Positions 1 to 6,360 of a stretch of 6,360 nt of DNA are shown here, piece after piece. The notes beneath the pieces are model-generated. The model had not been told where the DNA came from. It was given only the letters and a program-made list of their open reading frames with translations, and searched no databases. Positions within the stretch are counted from its first letter, which is position 1; each line of letters starts with the position of its first letter. Source of the stretch: an uncultured Thalassospira sp. Lineage in GTDB: Bacteria > Pseudomonadota > Alphaproteobacteria > Rhodospirillales_A > Thalassospiraceae. The DNA lies in NCBI GenBank assembly GCA_946885765.1, contig CAMPHD010000193.1:1-6360 (forward strand), written 5' to 3'. The position numbers and the translations under genes are program-made.

Positions 1-1526
1 TTCGTGATCAGATCACGCAGATCAAACTTGGCGGCGGCGAGCGCGCGCGTGATCGCCACACTGGCCGCGGCAAACTTTTGCCCCGCGAACGTATCCGTCA
101 ATTGCTGGATATCGGGTCTCCGTTCCTCGAACTTTCCCAGCTTGCCGCTTATGGCATGTATGAGGATGAAGATGTTCCTGCTGCTGGCATCATTACCGGG
201 ATAGGCCGGGTTTCAGGCATTGAATGCGTCATCGTCGCCAATGATGCCACGGTAAAGGGTGGCTCTTATTACCCGATGACCGTAAAAAAGCATCTTCGCG
301 CGCAGGAAATTGCGCTCGAAAACAACCTGCCCTGTATTTATCTGGTCGATAGCGGCGGGGCAAACCTGCCACGTCAGGATGATGTTTTCCCCGACCGCGA
401 CCATTTCGGACGCATCTTTTTCAATCAGGCAACCATGTCTTCCAAAGGCATTCCGCAAATCGCGGTTGTCATGGGGTCCTGTACGGCGGGCGGTGCCTAT
501 GTGCCGGCCATGTCCGATGAAAGCATTATCGTTCGTAAACAGGGCACGATCTTTTTGGGTGGTCCGCCCCTAGTGAAGGCGGCAACCGGCGAAGTCGTTT
601 CAGCCGAAGACCTTGGCGGTGCGGATGTTCATTGTAAAACATCGGGCGTGACCGATCATTATGCGCAGGACGATGCCCACGCATTATCAATAGCGCGCAA
701 TATCGTCAAGAACCTGAACTGGATAAAAAATCCCGGTTTGACCCAGACCACGCCGCGCGACCCGGCATACGACCCGCGCGAGATTTACGGCATCATTCCA
801 AGCGATTCCAAAAAACCCTATGACGTGCGCGAAGTCATTGCCCGCATTGTTGACGGATCAGACTTCGATGAATTCAAGGCCCAGTATGGCACGACACTGG
901 TCACCGGCTTTGCCCGCATTTTCGGCTATCCGGTCGGGATCATTGCCAATAACGGCATCCTGTTTTCCGAAAGTGCGCTTAAAGGCGCGCATTTCATAGA
1001 ACTGTGCTGCCAGCGCGGTATTCCACTGGTGTTCTTGCAAAACATCACCGGCTTTATGATTGGCCGCAAATATGAAAGCGGCGGGATTGCCAAGGATGGC
1101 GCGAAGCTCGTAACCGCAGTTGCGACCGCCAAGCTTCCCAAATTTACCGTCCTGATCGGCGGATCATTTGGCGCAGGCAATTATGGCATGTGCGGCCGCG
1201 CTTATAGCCCCCGCTTCCTGTGGATGTGGCCAAATGCCCGCATTTCAGTCATGGGCGGGGAACAGGCGGCAAACGTTTTGACCCAAATCCGCGCCGACGC
1301 GCAGGAAAAACGCGGTGAAACATGGCCCGTCGAAGAACAGGAAGCCTTCAAAGGCCCGATCCGCGACCAGTATGAAGAACAGGGACATCCCTATTACGCG
1401 TCTGCGCGACTCTGGGATGACGGGGTCATTGATCCGGCGGACACGCGCATGGTTCTTGGCCTTGGCCTTTCGGCGGCACTCAACAAACCGGTCGAGGAAA
1501 CGCGCTTTGGCGTGTTCCGGATGTGA
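1..1526 (+). CDS. liuB: Methylcrotonyl-CoA carboxylase beta (carboxyltransferase) subunit, 5' end cut off by window edge
   Basis: This is the carboxyltransferase subunit of 3-methylcrotonyl-CoA carboxylase. It moves the carboxyl group from carboxybiotin (carried by LiuD) to 3-methylcrotonyl-CoA, giving 3-methylglutaconyl-CoA in leucine breakdown in the cytosol. The frame is open from base 3 to the TGA at 1524-1526, giving 507 visible residues. Family members are about 535 residues, so roughly 29 N-terminal residues lie left of the window. The TTG at 78 is internal, because typical family sequence ([10 protein letters not shown], then [11 protein letters not shown]) lies upstream of it. Both crotonase-like halves are complete. 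The N-domain loop [10 protein letters not shown] (471-500) and the C-domain loop [10 protein letters not shown] (1158-1187) are the glycine-rich oxyanion/CoA- and biotin-side loops of this family. Other landmarks are [25 protein letters not shown], the LQNITGFM segment and the C-terminal end FGVFRM. Geranyl-CoA or propionyl-CoA carboxylase beta subunits are related alternatives, but the liuC and liuE neighbours favour the methylcrotonyl enzyme. No frameshift or missing block is seen. Confidence 0.97.
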   Translation, partial: RDQITQIKLGGGERARDRHTGRGKLLPRERIRQLLDIGSPFLELSQLAAYGMYEDEDVPAAGIITGIGRVSGIECVIVANDATVKGGSYYPMTVKKHLRAQEIALENNLPCIYLVDSGGANLPRQDDVFPDRDHFGRIFFNQATMSSKGIPQIAVVMGSCTAGGAYVPAMSDESIIVRKQGTIFLGGPPLVKAATGEVVSAEDLGGADVHCKTSGVTDHYAQDDAHALSIARNIVKNLNWIKNPGLTQTTPRDPAYDPREIYGIIPSDSKKPYDVREVIARIVDGSDFDEFKAQYGTTLVTGFARIFGYPVGIIANNGILFSESALKGAHFIELCCQRGIPLVFLQNITGFMIGRKYESGGIAKDGAKLVTAVATAKLPKFTVLIGGSFGAGNYGMCGRAYSPRFLWMWPNARISVMGGEQAANVLTQIRADAQEKRGETWPVEEQEAFKGPIRDQYEEQGHPYYASARLWDDGVIDPADTRMVLGLGLSAALNKPVEETRFGVFRM

Positions 1527-1528
1527 GG
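1525..1528 (+). promoter_or_regulatory. Ribosome binding site for liuC
   Basis: The GAGG at 1525-1528 overlaps the stop codon of liuB and lies 5 nt before the ATG at 1534. It is the reason for choosing 1534 over the in-frame upstream starts, which lie inside liuB, and over the in-frame ATG at 1582, which has no purine-rich sequence ahead of it. The overlap with the liuB stop is consistent with translational coupling. Confidence 0.6.
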
Positions 1529-1533
1529 CTGGC

Positions 1534-2355
1534 ATGAACAATGTAAACATCGATAACACTAATCCGTCAACCAATGCCGTGATGTGCAAGATCTGCACGT
1601 CGGGCGTTGCCCGCATCACACTGAACCGCCCGGAAATCCACAACGCGTTTGACGATGTCCTGATTGGTGATTTGACGGCCAAGCTGGACGCGCTGAATGC
1701 CGATCCGGCGGTACGCGTGGTGATCCTGACCGGGGCAGGCAAAAGCTTTTCGGCTGGTGCCGACCTTAACTGGATGAAACGTATGGCCGGATACAGCCAT
1801 GCGGAAAACCTGGCCGATTCACGTGCATTGGCGCGGTTGATGAAGACGCTTAATTTCTGCAGCAAACCGACCATCGGGCTTATCAACGGGGCGGCCTTTG
1901 GCGGCGGTGTTGGATTGGCAGCATGTTGTGACATCGTAATTGCGTCGGATCGTGCCAGTTTCTGCCTGTCAGAGGTCAGACTGGGCCTAATCCCGGCGGT
2001 AATTTCACCCTATGTCGTTGAGGCCATCGGTGTGTCACAGGCGCGTCGCTATTTTCTGACGGCGGAACGTTTTGATGCCGCGACCGCCCATGCCATCGGA
2101 TTGGTACATGAAATTGTTTCAGGTGACGATCTGACCGCGCGGGGTGATGCAATGGCAAAGCTGTTGCTGGCCAATGGCCCGGGTGCAATGGATGCAGCAA
2201 AATCGCTGATTTATGCTGTTGTCAACAAGCCGATTGACGATGATGTCATTGACGATACCGCACAACGCATTGCCGATCAGCGCGCAAGTGCCGAAGGCCG
2301 TGAAGGTGTCAGCGCATTTCTTGAAAAACGCCCCGCGAAGTGGAGTGAGAATTAA
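1534..2355 (+). CDS. liuC: 3-methylglutaconyl-CoA hydratase (enoyl-CoA hydratase family)
   Basis: This 273-residue crotonase-fold enzyme is predicted to hydrate 3-methylglutaconyl-CoA to 3-hydroxy-3-methylglutaryl-CoA, the step between the carboxylase and HMG-CoA lyase. Visible family signatures are LNRPEIHNAF (residues 30-39), the first oxyanion-hole loop SFSAGADLNWM (71-81), the second loop AAFGGGVGLAACCDI (120-134), and SEVRLGLIPAVISPYV (146-161), with the C-terminal helices ending near FLEKRPAKW. The glutamate of SEV (Glu147) matches crotonase Glu164. The position matching crotonase Glu144 is Gly127, which as far as I recall is common in bacterial LiuC proteins. The start at 1534 lies 7 nt after the liuB stop and has a nearby GAGG. 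It gives an unusually Asn-rich first 14 residues; a start at 1582 would give a 257-residue protein but lacks a ribosome binding site. The specific substrate is inferred from the position between liuB and liuD; the fold alone would only say enoyl-CoA hydratase/isomerase. Confidence 0.93.
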   Translation: MNNVNIDNTNPSTNAVMCKICTSGVARITLNRPEIHNAFDDVLIGDLTAKLDALNADPAVRVVILTGAGKSFSAGADLNWMKRMAGYSHAENLADSRALARLMKTLNFCSKPTIGLINGAAFGGGVGLAACCDIVIASDRASFCLSEVRLGLIPAVISPYVVEAIGVSQARRYFLTAERFDAATAHAIGLVHEIVSGDDLTARGDAMAKLLLANGPGAMDAAKSLIYAVVNKPIDDDVIDDTAQRIADQRASAEGREGVSAFLEKRPAKWSEN

Positions 2356-2357
2356 TC

Positions 2358-4361
2358 ATGCCGCGCAAAATACTGATCGCCAACCGTGGTGAAATTGCCT
2401 GCCGCGTGATTGAAACCGCACGCCGCATGGGCATCCAGACCGTTGCTGTTTATTCCGATGCGGATGCCAATGCCCTGCACGTCAAACGCGCCGACGAAGC
2501 ATATCACATCGGCGGCCCCGCTCCGAAAGACAGCTATCTGCACATTGATCGTTTGCTTGAAGTCATTACGCAATCCGGTGCTGATGCAGTTCATCCGGGT
2601 TATGGCTTTTTGTCGGAAAATGCCGGTTTTGCCGATGCGCTGGAAAAAGTCGGCTGTGTCTTTGTCGGCCCGCCGGCAAGTGCGATCCGTGCGATGGGGT
2701 CGAAATCCGAAGCCAAGAAAATCATGGGCAAGGCTGGCGTGCCGCTGGTGCCGGGCTATCACGGCGAAGATCAGGACCCGGACCTTCTGGCCGCAGAAGC
2801 CGACAAGATCGGTTATCCGGTCCTGATCAAGGCATCGGCAGGTGGTGGCGGCAAAGGCATGCGTGCGGTTGAAAAAACCGCCGATTTCAAGGATGCCCTT
2901 GTCAGTTGCAAACGTGAAGCCGCCAGTAGTTTCGGAGATGATCATTGCCTGATTGAAAAACTGATCGTCAAACCGCGCCATGTTGAAATTCAGGTCTTTG
3001 CCGACAGCCATGGCAATGCGGCTTACCTGTTTGAACGCGACTGTTCACTGCAACGCCGTCACCAGAAGGTAATTGAAGAAGCCCCTGCCCCGAATATGCC
3101 CGAAGATCTTCGCGCCGAGATGGGCAAGGCCGCCGTCGATGCTGCCAAGGCGATTGGCTATCAGGGGGCTGGCACGGTTGAATTCCTGCTTGATGCGTCG
3201 GGTGCGTTCTATTTCATGGAAATGAACACGCGCCTTCAGGTAGAACATCCGGTGACAGAGATGATCACTGGCGAAGATCTTGTTGAATGGCAGTTACGTG
3301 TTGCCGACGGTGAAAAGTTGCCCAAGGCACAGGAAGAACTGACCATTAACGGCCATGCCTTCGAAATTCGCCTGTATGCCGAAGACCCGCATAATGATTT
3401 CCTGCCCGCGACGGGCAAGCTTGTGCATATGCGTATGCCTGCGGCCAATGATCATGTCCGGATCGATACCGGCGTTTACGAAGGCGGCGAGGTTTCCATT
3501 CATTATGACCCGATGATCGCAAAGCTGATCACCTGGGATACGGATCGCACATCGGCACTGCGACGGATGGCAACGGCGCTTAATGACGTGCAGATTGTCG
3601 GTGTGACAACCAATACCGGCTTCCTTGCCAATATTGCGCGCCATCCGGCCTTCGTGCGCGGTGAAGTCGAAACCGGTTTCATCGGTCATTATCTTGACGA
3701 TCTGATTCCTGCCCCGGCAGCGCCTGATAATGACGCATTGGCCTTTGCCGCACTTGATATCCTGATGCATCGTGATGCCGAGGCCAAACACCATGCCGCA
3801 CAAAGCAGCGATCCCTATTCCCCGTGGCACAGCACGTCGGGATGGCGGATGAATGATGATAACCATCATAATCTGATCCTGCGCCATGACGGGGCAGAAC
3901 TGAAAATCAGGGTGCATTACCGCGCGCATGGCTATGTCATTGATATGCCAGACGGCAGTTCGGTTACGGCGAATGCCGAATTCGCCGGTGATGGAGCCAT
4001 TCGCGCAACACTTGATAAGGTACGCAAACGTGCAAGTGTTCTTCGCGATGGTAATCGACTGACGATTTTCCGCGATGGACGATCTGACCGGTTGGAGATT
4101 TTTGATCCGGTTGCCGCCGCGGGCGGCCATGAAGGTACCGGCGGCGGATTAACCGCACCTATGCCCGGTAAAATCATTGCCGTGCTGGCCGAACCGGGGC
4201 AATCTGTTGTGGCAGGCGACAAGCTTGTTGTGATGGAAGCAATGAAAATGGAACACACCATTTCAGCACCGGTTTCGGGCACGGTCCGCGAGATATTCTT
4301 TGCTGTTGGCGATCAGGTTGATGATGGCGCCGAATTGATCGCCATTGAGGAGGCCGATTAG
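2358..4361 (+). CDS. liuD: Methylcrotonyl-CoA carboxylase alpha subunit (biotin carboxylase plus biotin carrier)
   Basis: This 667-residue protein carboxylates its own covalently bound biotin using ATP and bicarbonate, then delivers the carboxyl group to LiuB. The domains in order are the biotin carboxylase N-domain ([15 protein letters not shown], residues 4-18; [14 protein letters not shown], 79-92), the ATP-grasp domain with glycine-rich loop [12 protein letters not shown] (158-169), the biotin carboxylase C-domain (to about 445), a BT-type linker domain (about 450-590, with [10 protein letters not shown]), an Ala/Gly-rich hinge (586-598) and a biotinyl domain (about 599-667). Catalytic residues known from E. 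coli AccC are all kept: Lys116, Lys158, His208, Glu210, Glu275, Glu288, Asn290, Arg292, Glu296 and Arg338. The biotin acceptor is Lys630 in EAMKM, 37 residues from the C-terminus, as expected. Length is normal (about 655-700). The ATG lies 2 nt after the liuC stop; GGAG at 2342-2345 is 12 nt upstream, so coupling to liuC is likely. Acetyl- or propionyl-CoA carboxylase alpha subunits are similar, but the gene context fixes the call. Confidence 0.97.
   Translation: MPRKILIANRGEIACRVIETARRMGIQTVAVYSDADANALHVKRADEAYHIGGPAPKDSYLHIDRLLEVITQSGADAVHPGYGFLSENAGFADALEKVGCVFVGPPASAIRAMGSKSEAKKIMGKAGVPLVPGYHGEDQDPDLLAAEADKIGYPVLIKASAGGGGKGMRAVEKTADFKDALVSCKREAASSFGDDHCLIEKLIVKPRHVEIQVFADSHGNAAYLFERDCSLQRRHQKVIEEAPAPNMPEDLRAEMGKAAVDAAKAIGYQGAGTVEFLLDASGAFYFMEMNTRLQVEHPVTEMITGEDLVEWQLRVADGEKLPKAQEELTINGHAFEIRLYAEDPHNDFLPATGKLVHMRMPAANDHVRIDTGVYEGGEVSIHYDPMIAKLITWDTDRTSALRRMATALNDVQIVGVTTNTGFLANIARHPAFVRGEVETGFIGHYLDDLIPAPAAPDNDALAFAALDILMHRDAEAKHHAAQSSDPYSPWHSTSGWRMNDDNHHNLILRHDGAELKIRVHYRAHGYVIDMPDGSSVTANAEFAGDGAIRATLDKVRKRASVLRDGNRLTIFRDGRSDRLEIFDPVAAAGGHEGTGGGLTAPMPGKIIAVLAEPGQSVVAGDKLVVMEAMKMEHTISAPVSGTVREIFFAVGDQVDDGAELIAIEEAD
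4347..4353 (+). promoter_or_regulatory. Strong ribosome binding site for liuE
   Basis: GAGGAGG at 4347-4353 lies within the last codons of liuD and 9 nt before the ATG at 4363. It is the best Shine-Dalgarno match in the window. It rules out the in-frame TTG at 4345, whose own third base is the first base of this motif. Confidence 0.75.
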
Positions 4362-4362
4362 A

Positions 4363-5292
4363 ATGCCCCGCCTTTCTGCTCTGCCAGAACGGGTCAAGAT
4401 CGTCGAAGTCGGTCCGCGTGACGGATTGCAGAACGAAAAGACCATGGTATCGACCGACATCAAGGTCGAGCTGATCCATCGCCTTTGCGATGCAGGTCTT
4501 TCGGTCATCGAAGCCACCGCCTTTGTCAGCCCGAAATGGGTCCCGCAAATGGCCGATGCATCCGACGTCATGGCCCGCATTTCGCGCAAACCGGGCGTCA
4601 CCTATCCGGTTCTTGCCCCCAATCTGAAAGGCCTAGAAGCCGCCATTGAGGTAGGTGCCACCGAAGTTGCGGTTTTTGGGGCTGCATCGGAAAGCTTTTC
4701 TCAGAAGAACATCAATTGTTCGATAGCTGAAAGCCTTGACCGGTTCCGCCCGGTAGTCGCCGCAGCAAATGACGCCAACATCGCCGTGCGCGGGTATGTT
4801 TCCTGCGTTCTTGGCTGCCCGTACGAGGGCGAGATTTCCCCGCAAAAAGTCGCCGACGTCGCAAAGGCCCTGATTGACATGGGCGCTTATGAAATCAGCC
4901 TTGGCGACACCATCGGCACCGGCACGCCGGGCAAGGCACAAGCGATGATTGATGCCGTTGCAAATCATGTTGCCATCGAAAAACTTGCCGCCCATTTCCA
5001 TGATACATACGGTCAGGCATTGGCAAACCTTCTTGCCGTTCTGCAGATGGGGATTGCAACGATTGACAGCTCCGTCGCCGGGCTTGGTGGCTGCCCTTAT
5101 GCCAAGGGCGCAAGCGGCAATGTCGCCACCGAAGATGTCGTCTATATGCTGAATGGCTTGGGCATCGACACCGGTATCGATCTTGAAAAGCTTGCCGAAA
5201 CCGGTAGCTGGATCACCGGAAAAATCGGTCGTCAGTCCGGATCGAAGGCCAATCTGGCGCTTGCCGCAAAACGCGACACTGTCGGGGCCTGA
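4363..5292 (+). CDS. liuE: Hydroxymethylglutaryl-CoA lyase
   Basis: This 309-residue TIM-barrel lyase cleaves 3-hydroxy-3-methylglutaryl-CoA to acetyl-CoA and acetoacetate, the last step of leucine breakdown. Residue landmarks match human HMGCL with a constant offset of 22: Arg19-Asp20 in [10 protein letters not shown] (human Arg41-Asp42), Glu50 (Glu72), the metal-binding His211 and His213 in [10 protein letters not shown] (His233 and His235), Cys244 in [14 protein letters not shown] (Cys266) and Asn253 (Asn275). The conserved segment [11 protein letters not shown] lies at residues 110-120. Length is normal for the bacterial enzyme, and there is no targeting or membrane sequence, so it is cytosolic. 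The ATG at 4363 is 1 nt beyond the liuD stop and 9 nt after GAGGAGG, so the start is well supported. The related 2-isopropylmalate/homocitrate synthase families share the fold but lack this exact [14 protein letters not shown] signature. Confidence 0.97.
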   Translation: MPRLSALPERVKIVEVGPRDGLQNEKTMVSTDIKVELIHRLCDAGLSVIEATAFVSPKWVPQMADASDVMARISRKPGVTYPVLAPNLKGLEAAIEVGATEVAVFGAASESFSQKNINCSIAESLDRFRPVVAAANDANIAVRGYVSCVLGCPYEGEISPQKVADVAKALIDMGAYEISLGDTIGTGTPGKAQAMIDAVANHVAIEKLAAHFHDTYGQALANLLAVLQMGIATIDSSVAGLGGCPYAKGASGNVATEDVVYMLNGLGIDTGIDLEKLAETGSWITGKIGRQSGSKANLALAAKRDTVGA

Positions 5293-5297
5293 TCGCC

Positions 5298-5804
5298 ATG
5301 GCCACCGCCGAGACATATCGTTTCCGGCGGGCCCTCCCCAATGATTTACCCATGATACGGCGCTGGCTGCGTGTGCCGGAAGTAGCGCGTTGGTGGGGGG
5401 ATCCTGCTGAGCAGATTGAACTGATCACCGAAGACATCGAACTGCCGGAAATGGCGACGTTGATTGTATCGTATCGCAATCGCCCCTTTGCCTTTGCCCA
5501 GCATTATGACGCCCATCAGTGGCCCCAACCCCATTTTGCTCATTTGCCCAAAGGGACGCGCTGCATTGATGCCTTTATCGGTGTACCCGACATGATGGGG
5601 TGCGGCCACGGGAAGATGTTCCTGCGATTATTGGCGCAAATGCTGATTGATCGCGGCGCCCCCTTGGTCGCGATTGATCCGGACCCGAAAAATATCCGGG
5701 CCCGCAAAAGTTACGAAGCCGCCGGTTTCAGCGGTGATACCGAATATGAAACCGGCGACGGCCCCTGTATTTTGATGCAATTCAAGCCAAAGAAGACAGA
5801 CTAG
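5298..5804 (+). CDS. GNAT-family N-acetyltransferase, AAC(6')-Ib-like
   Basis: This 168-residue protein has the layout of the GNAT subgroup that contains aminoglycoside 6'-acetyltransferases of the AAC(6')-Ib type and siderophore lysine acetylases. It is expected to transfer acetyl from acetyl-CoA to an amine; the substrate is unknown. Seen in order: [16 protein letters not shown] (residues 9-24), EVARWWG (28-34), a central strand [15 protein letters not shown] (56-70), CIDAFIG with Asp91, the acetyl-CoA loop GCGHGK (101-106), [18 protein letters not shown] (127-144) and a DGPCILM end strand with Asp154. From my memory of AAC(6')-Ib, the matching blocks are EWLNRSHIVEWWG, GIDQ, GKGLGTK, TDPSPSNLRA..YEKAGF and DGPAVYM. 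The ATG is 5 nt after the liuE stop with only a weak GGGG at 5284-5287, so it is probably read from the liu transcript. Its stop overlaps that of the opposing chemoreceptor gene. A drug-resistance role cannot be concluded: many chromosomal relatives have other or unknown substrates. Confidence 0.85.
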   Translation: MATAETYRFRRALPNDLPMIRRWLRVPEVARWWGDPAEQIELITEDIELPEMATLIVSYRNRPFAFAQHYDAHQWPQPHFAHLPKGTRCIDAFIGVPDMMGCGHGKMFLRLLAQMLIDRGAPLVAIDPDPKNIRARKSYEAAGFSGDTEYETGDGPCILMQFKPKKTD

Positions 5805-6360
5805 GCTGCCTTGACTGCACTCAGGAACGCCTCAACCTTTAATCGCAGGGTTTCAGCCTGCTCGGACAGTTCGCCCGACGCATTCAAAACTTGTTCGGCG
5901 GCGGCACCGGTTGATGTTGCAGCTTCGTTAACTCCGTGAATGTTTTCCGTGACCTCGCTTGTTCCAGCAGATGCTTGTTGAACATTTCGGGTAATTTCTT
6001 CGGTAGCAGCCCCCTGCTCCTCGACTGCACTTGCAATCGTTGCAGCGATTTCACTGATTTCGGCAATCGTACTACCGATGGAATCAATCGCGACCACCGC
6101 ACCTTCTGTTTCCGTCTGAATTCCAGTAATCTGTGTAGTAATTTCCTCTGTTGCCTTTGACGTTGCATTGGCAAGATTTTTGACCTCGGCGGCGACAACA
6201 GCAAAACCTTTCCCTGCCTCACCCGCCCGAGCAGCTTCGATCGTCGCGTTCAACGCCAGAAGGTTGGTCTGCTCGGCAATATCGCTGATTAACCCGACCA
6301 CATCACCGATCTTCTGGGAAGCTTCTGCAAGCCCGCGCACCTGGGCGTTGGTGTTTTCAG
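5801..6360 (-). CDS. Methyl-accepting chemotaxis protein, C-terminal signalling domain (5' part beyond window edge)
   Basis: This is the cytoplasmic signalling end of a chemoreceptor. The frame is open from the right edge (first full codon 6358-6356) to the TAG at 5803-5801, giving 185 visible residues; the rest of the gene, including any sensor, membrane and HAMP segments, lies outside. The GTG at 6340 is internal, since coiled-coil sequence continues upstream of it. The highly conserved hairpin tip that contacts CheA and CheW is encoded at 6182-6280 ([20 protein letters not shown], then [11 protein letters not shown]). After it comes a long Ala/Glu/Thr-rich helix with heptad character and candidate methylation stretches such as [12 protein letters not shown]. 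The protein ends [15 protein letters not shown], with no C-terminal NWETF-type pentapeptide for CheR/CheB docking. The ligand cannot be inferred from this part. The gene is convergent with the acetyltransferase and functionally separate from the liu genes. Confidence 0.96.
   Translation of the reverse strand, partial: ENTNAQVRGLAEASQKIGDVVGLISDIAEQTNLLALNATIEAARAGEAGKGFAVVAAEVKNLANATSKATEEITTQITGIQTETEGAVVAIDSIGSTIAEISEIAATIASAVEEQGAATEEITRNVQQASAGTSEVTENIHGVNEAATSTGAAAEQVLNASGELSEQAETLRLKVEAFLSAVKAA

Larger units (their letters stand above)
1..5804 (+). other. Leucine/isovalerate catabolic operon (liuBCDE plus GNAT gene), left end outside window
   Basis: Five + strand genes follow each other with gaps of 7, 2, 1 and 5 nt and no room for a promoter or terminator between them, so they are inferred to be one transcript. 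The order liuB-liuC-liuD-liuE matches the known proteobacterial liu operon, in which liuR (MerR-type regulator) and liuA (isovaleryl-CoA dehydrogenase) normally come first; both would be left of position 1. No operator or promoter is visible here. Inclusion of the acetyltransferase rests on spacing only. Confidence 0.8.

Noticed and set aside
78..80. TTG as the start of liuB
   Set aside because: The same frame is open to the left edge and encodes conserved carboxyltransferase sequence before this codon, so the gene is truncated by the window and does not begin here.
1315..1533. Upstream extension of liuC into liuB
   Set aside because: The extra residues are a +1-frame reading of liuB with no family similarity; the ATG at 1534 has a ribosome binding site and matches family length.
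1741..1750. 10-bp palindrome AAAAGCTTTT
   Set aside because: It lies in the conserved KSFS codons of liuC far from any gene start; a similar sequence at about 4691 in liuE encodes ESFS. Both are explained by coding and are not operator pairs.
1245..1934. Antisense open frame of 229 codons across the liuB-liuC junction
   Set aside because: Both sense genes here are unmistakable; the reverse reading is a low-complexity by-product of codon bias with no recognisable domain.
2352..3011. Antisense open frame of 219 codons over the liuD biotin carboxylase domain
   Set aside because: It lies fully within conserved sense coding sequence and resembles no family I recognise.
4113..4127. Perfect 6-bp hairpin with 3-nt loop (GCCGCC / GGCGGC)
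   Set aside because: It encodes the Ala/Gly hinge before the biotinyl domain of liuD and is not followed by a T-run; GC-rich Ala and Gly codons produce such stems by chance.
3294..4130. Antisense open frame of 278 codons inside liuD
   Set aside because: It is long, but explained by few reverse-strand stops in a GC-biased gene; no motif, membrane segment or independent start signal is seen.
4633..5316. Antisense open frame of 227 codons over liuE
   Set aside because: Same explanation: the HMG-CoA lyase frame accounts for the sequence, including all catalytic residues.
5298..5804. Acquired resistance cassette
   Set aside because: There is no attC-like element, recombinase, insertion sequence or shift in composition around the gene, and it sits in phase with the operon spacing; similarity to AAC(6')-Ib alone does not show a resistance role.
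6338..6340. GTG as the start of the chemoreceptor
   Set aside because: The reverse frame stays open to the window edge with chemoreceptor-type sequence, and a receptor could not begin just before its hairpin tip.

Overview
This window reads as ordinary, well-conserved chromosome from a Gram-negative proteobacterium. Base composition is moderately GC-rich (mid-50s percent by eye). The leucine-catabolism gene order and the style of the chemoreceptor tail suggest an alphaproteobacterium, possibly a Rhodospirillales genus such as Thalassospira. That placement is an impression from protein style and was not tested by a search.

Layout: positions 1-5292 hold four head-to-tail genes of the leucine/isovalerate (liu) pathway on the + strand. 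They are liuB (carboxyltransferase subunit of methylcrotonyl-CoA carboxylase, start cut off by the left edge), liuC (3-methylglutaconyl-CoA hydratase), liuD (biotin carboxylase/biotin-carrier subunit of the same carboxylase) and liuE (hydroxymethylglutaryl-CoA lyase). The gaps between them are only 7, 2 and 1 nt, so this is a tightly packed operon. A GNAT acetyltransferase resembling the AAC(6')-Ib/siderophore-acetylase group follows 5 nt after liuE (5298-5804) and is probably the last gene of the transcript. On the - strand a methyl-accepting chemotaxis protein enters from the right edge. Its stop codon overlaps the stop of the acetyltransferase in the tetranucleotide CTAG at 5801-5804.

How the genes work together: LiuD carboxylates its own biotin with ATP and bicarbonate, and LiuB passes the carboxyl group to 3-methylcrotonyl-CoA. 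LiuC hydrates the resulting 3-methylglutaconyl-CoA to HMG-CoA, and LiuE splits HMG-CoA into acetyl-CoA and acetoacetate. The earlier enzyme, isovaleryl-CoA dehydrogenase (liuA), and the usual regulator (liuR) are not in the window and would be expected to the left. No gene for using acetoacetate is present before the operon ends. The acetyltransferase and the chemoreceptor have no evident biochemical link to the pathway.

The window is essentially all coding. No RNA gene, mobile element, CRISPR array, long repeat, promoter or convincing terminator was found. No new biological system is evident. The points most worth a second look are the acetyltransferase attached to the catabolic operon, the convergent genes that share a stop tetranucleotide, and the single-glutamate active site of LiuC.
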